Below are positions 63,901-64,000 of a stretch of 64,000 bases of DNA, piece by piece. Numbering within the stretch: the first letter of the stretch is position 1; each line of letters starts with the position of its first letter. Source of the DNA: Bacteroidales bacterium (GTDB taxonomy: Bacteria > Bacteroidota > Bacteroidia > Bacteroidales > UBA932). Position numbers and translations under genes: made by a program. The notes beneath the pieces were generated by a model that worked only from the letters and a program-made list of their open reading frames with translations, was not told the origin of the DNA and did no database searches. Location of the stretch: NCBI GenBank assembly GCA_009777095.1, contig WRMN01000002.1, positions 1-64,000 on the forward strand. The letters are read 5' to 3'.

Positions 63901-64000
63901 TTTTTGTTCCCTTTACCACAATACTCACGCCTACCGCCGATTCATTGACATTGTCAACCACCTTACCGGTAATAATAATGGTATTTTGCGCCAGAAGCGA
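60902..64000 (-). CDS. SusC/RagA family TonB-linked outer-membrane protein, 5' end missing
   Basis: Partial: the frame stays open to the window edge, and the visible part begins SLLAQNTIIITGKVVDN, the end of a signal peptide plus the start of the carboxypeptidase-like domain. The plug domain has GYGQMRRSDLTGSVVSV and IRIRGINSLNASNEPFFVID, and the VSATAIYGSRGANGVIIITT block is typical of SusC. The barrel ends in SPRIFTFGLNITF. It would import xylo-oligosaccharides with TonB energy. About 1030 residues are seen, so only a short N-terminal part is lacking. Any regulator of the locus would lie outside. Confidence 0.96.
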   Translation of the reverse strand, partial: SLLAQNTIIITGKVVDNVNESAVGVSIVVKGTKIAAFTDADGAYTINAASDAVLVFSFLGMITKEEPVNNRTRIDVTMEPDAHLLAEVVVVGYGQMRRSDLTGSVVSVSANAIAQSVSTSLDQVLLGRAAGVQVAQNSGIPGGSSSIRIRGINSLNASNEPFFVIDGVVIDGSTGSNTSNVLSSINPSDIVSMDILKDVSATAIYGSRGANGVIIITTKRGEKGAARINYDGYLGVQVMPKKLDLLNLREYAYHKNERCTIMGYPMDDNFVRPDLLGEGTDWQAELFNPAFMQSHNLSISGGSDKMVYAVGGGFLDQNGIALGSGFKRLNLNGSIDGEVKPWLNMGVSFALSNTQQNITVSDNDLINIALQQTPNVAARNPDGSYGGPDTDEFVQSNPVGLAQLKQNDAEVSNVRGNIYLDFKFIEGLSLRTEFSTNIGMNNTYRFTPSYTFGAIHNDVRESSRTKSYNVYWSWRNVLTYNITLAEKHNISAMVGQEMSDSRWEYLSGYRSGFLTNGATDLDAGDATTAMNSGNSGDSRLLSFFGRTFYSYNDRYLLTATLRYDGTSKFDKRNRWALFPSAALAWKISNESFFKDAEAFSWINNLKLRTGWGFASNQNIPNNAYTSIMASVPTIWGTGMLSANTANPDVKWEGTSSINIGLDLNLFNNRIELIVDWYNKQTNNLLLQVPLPAYVGSGGQGSTSSPWVNIGSLQNRGIEFTLNTLNIDKHDFTWRSNFVISSNRNKVLSLHTESAALDKTLSRGSETTIITRTMVGQPIGMFYGYQVIGRFNHPTDMYYVDAYGNVRPVPMPDGVPISNTGVWIGDLMFADVNGDGIIDDADRTFIGNPEPKFTYGFGNTFSYKGFDLTIYLNGSYGNKVFNWIRRWTEDPRQSTNMTTHARNYARLGLIDPNGPSDDYRNLQVIGGAWDMPRLSPADANKNQRVSDRYIEDGSYLRIQNISLGYTFPKKWAERIYAENLKVYMNIQNLYTFTAYKGYDPELGSLGQDALLSGIDNARYPSPRIFTFGLNITF

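Overview
The window is chromosomal DNA from a member of the Bacteroidota, most likely order Bacteroidales. The evidence is: Bacteroidota-type promoters (a -7 box TAnnTTTG in front of many genes), type IX secretion components (PorV, PorP, PorK), a SusC/SusD polysaccharide utilisation locus, DUF4954 and DUF5686 proteins, and an S16 ribosomal protein with a long Ala/Pro/Glu tail. No phage, plasmid or insertion-sequence gene is visible. The species cannot be named from the sequence.

Layout. 1-1.1 kb: an AT-rich hypothetical gene that looks split by a frameshift in a poly-A tract. 1.2-2.6 kb: a TPR protein. 2.7-3.4 kb: a UPF0175/DUF3368 (PIN) toxin-antitoxin pair directly in front of sufB. 3.4-8.4 kb: sufB, a DUF4954 protein, pnuC and sufC on one strand; sufD and sufS are absent. 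8.4-11 kb: a large DUF5686 outer-membrane protein. 11.1-11.8 kb: a HEPN/MNT pair. 11.9-18.7 kb: gltX, pdxA-rnhA-nadB, a secreted metallo-beta-lactamase-fold hydrolase with a cysteine synthase, then tRNA-Met with its own promoter and terminator. 19-22 kb: a heavy-metal (probably copper) cluster of a small Cys/His-rich protein, a TonB receptor and an HMA-domain protein. 22-28.9 kb: a bile-acid-symporter-family transporter, a tricorn-like protease, an M3-like metallopeptidase lipoprotein and a GNAT acetyltransferase. 29-35.5 kb: an OmpA lipoprotein, ispF, porV, porP, porK, murF; the usual porL/M/N do not follow porK. 35.6-38 kb: a pspC-padR-pspC operon. 38-40.7 kb: rpiB, a TrmH-family methyltransferase, rpoN. 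40.7-44.1 kb: gatD and gatE, the archaeal-type Glu-tRNA(Gln) amidotransferase. 44.2-46.4 kb: a satD/DUF3307 operon with a perfect 28-bp repeat array over its promoter, then upp. 46.5-51.2 kb: lpxK, and rpsP-rimM-BadF-type kinase-sodium symporter. 51.4-64 kb: a xylan utilisation locus (SusC, SusD, glycan-binding lipoprotein, CBM-interrupted GH10, GPH transporter, second GH10, GH43), running off the right edge inside susC.

How the genes work together. In the xylan locus, the surface GH10 with three inserted carbohydrate-binding modules and the glycan-binding lipoprotein would cut and hold xylan, SusCD would import oligosaccharides, the second GH10 would trim them, the GPH symporter would carry them inward, and the cytoplasmic GH43 would finish them. 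GatDE would make Gln-tRNA(Gln) from Glu-tRNA(Gln), which needs a non-discriminating GluRS; the bacterial-type gltX in the same window is the obvious candidate.

Most notable points: GatDE in a bacterium; the 28-bp palindromic repeat array covering the satD promoter; the GH10 catalytic domain split by three modules; porK without porLMN; sufB and sufC separated by unrelated genes; and several -7 boxes lying 4-5 nt from a start codon, which suggests leaderless mRNAs. No stretch over about 300 bases lacks a gene, except 18654-18989, which holds the tRNA and two terminators.
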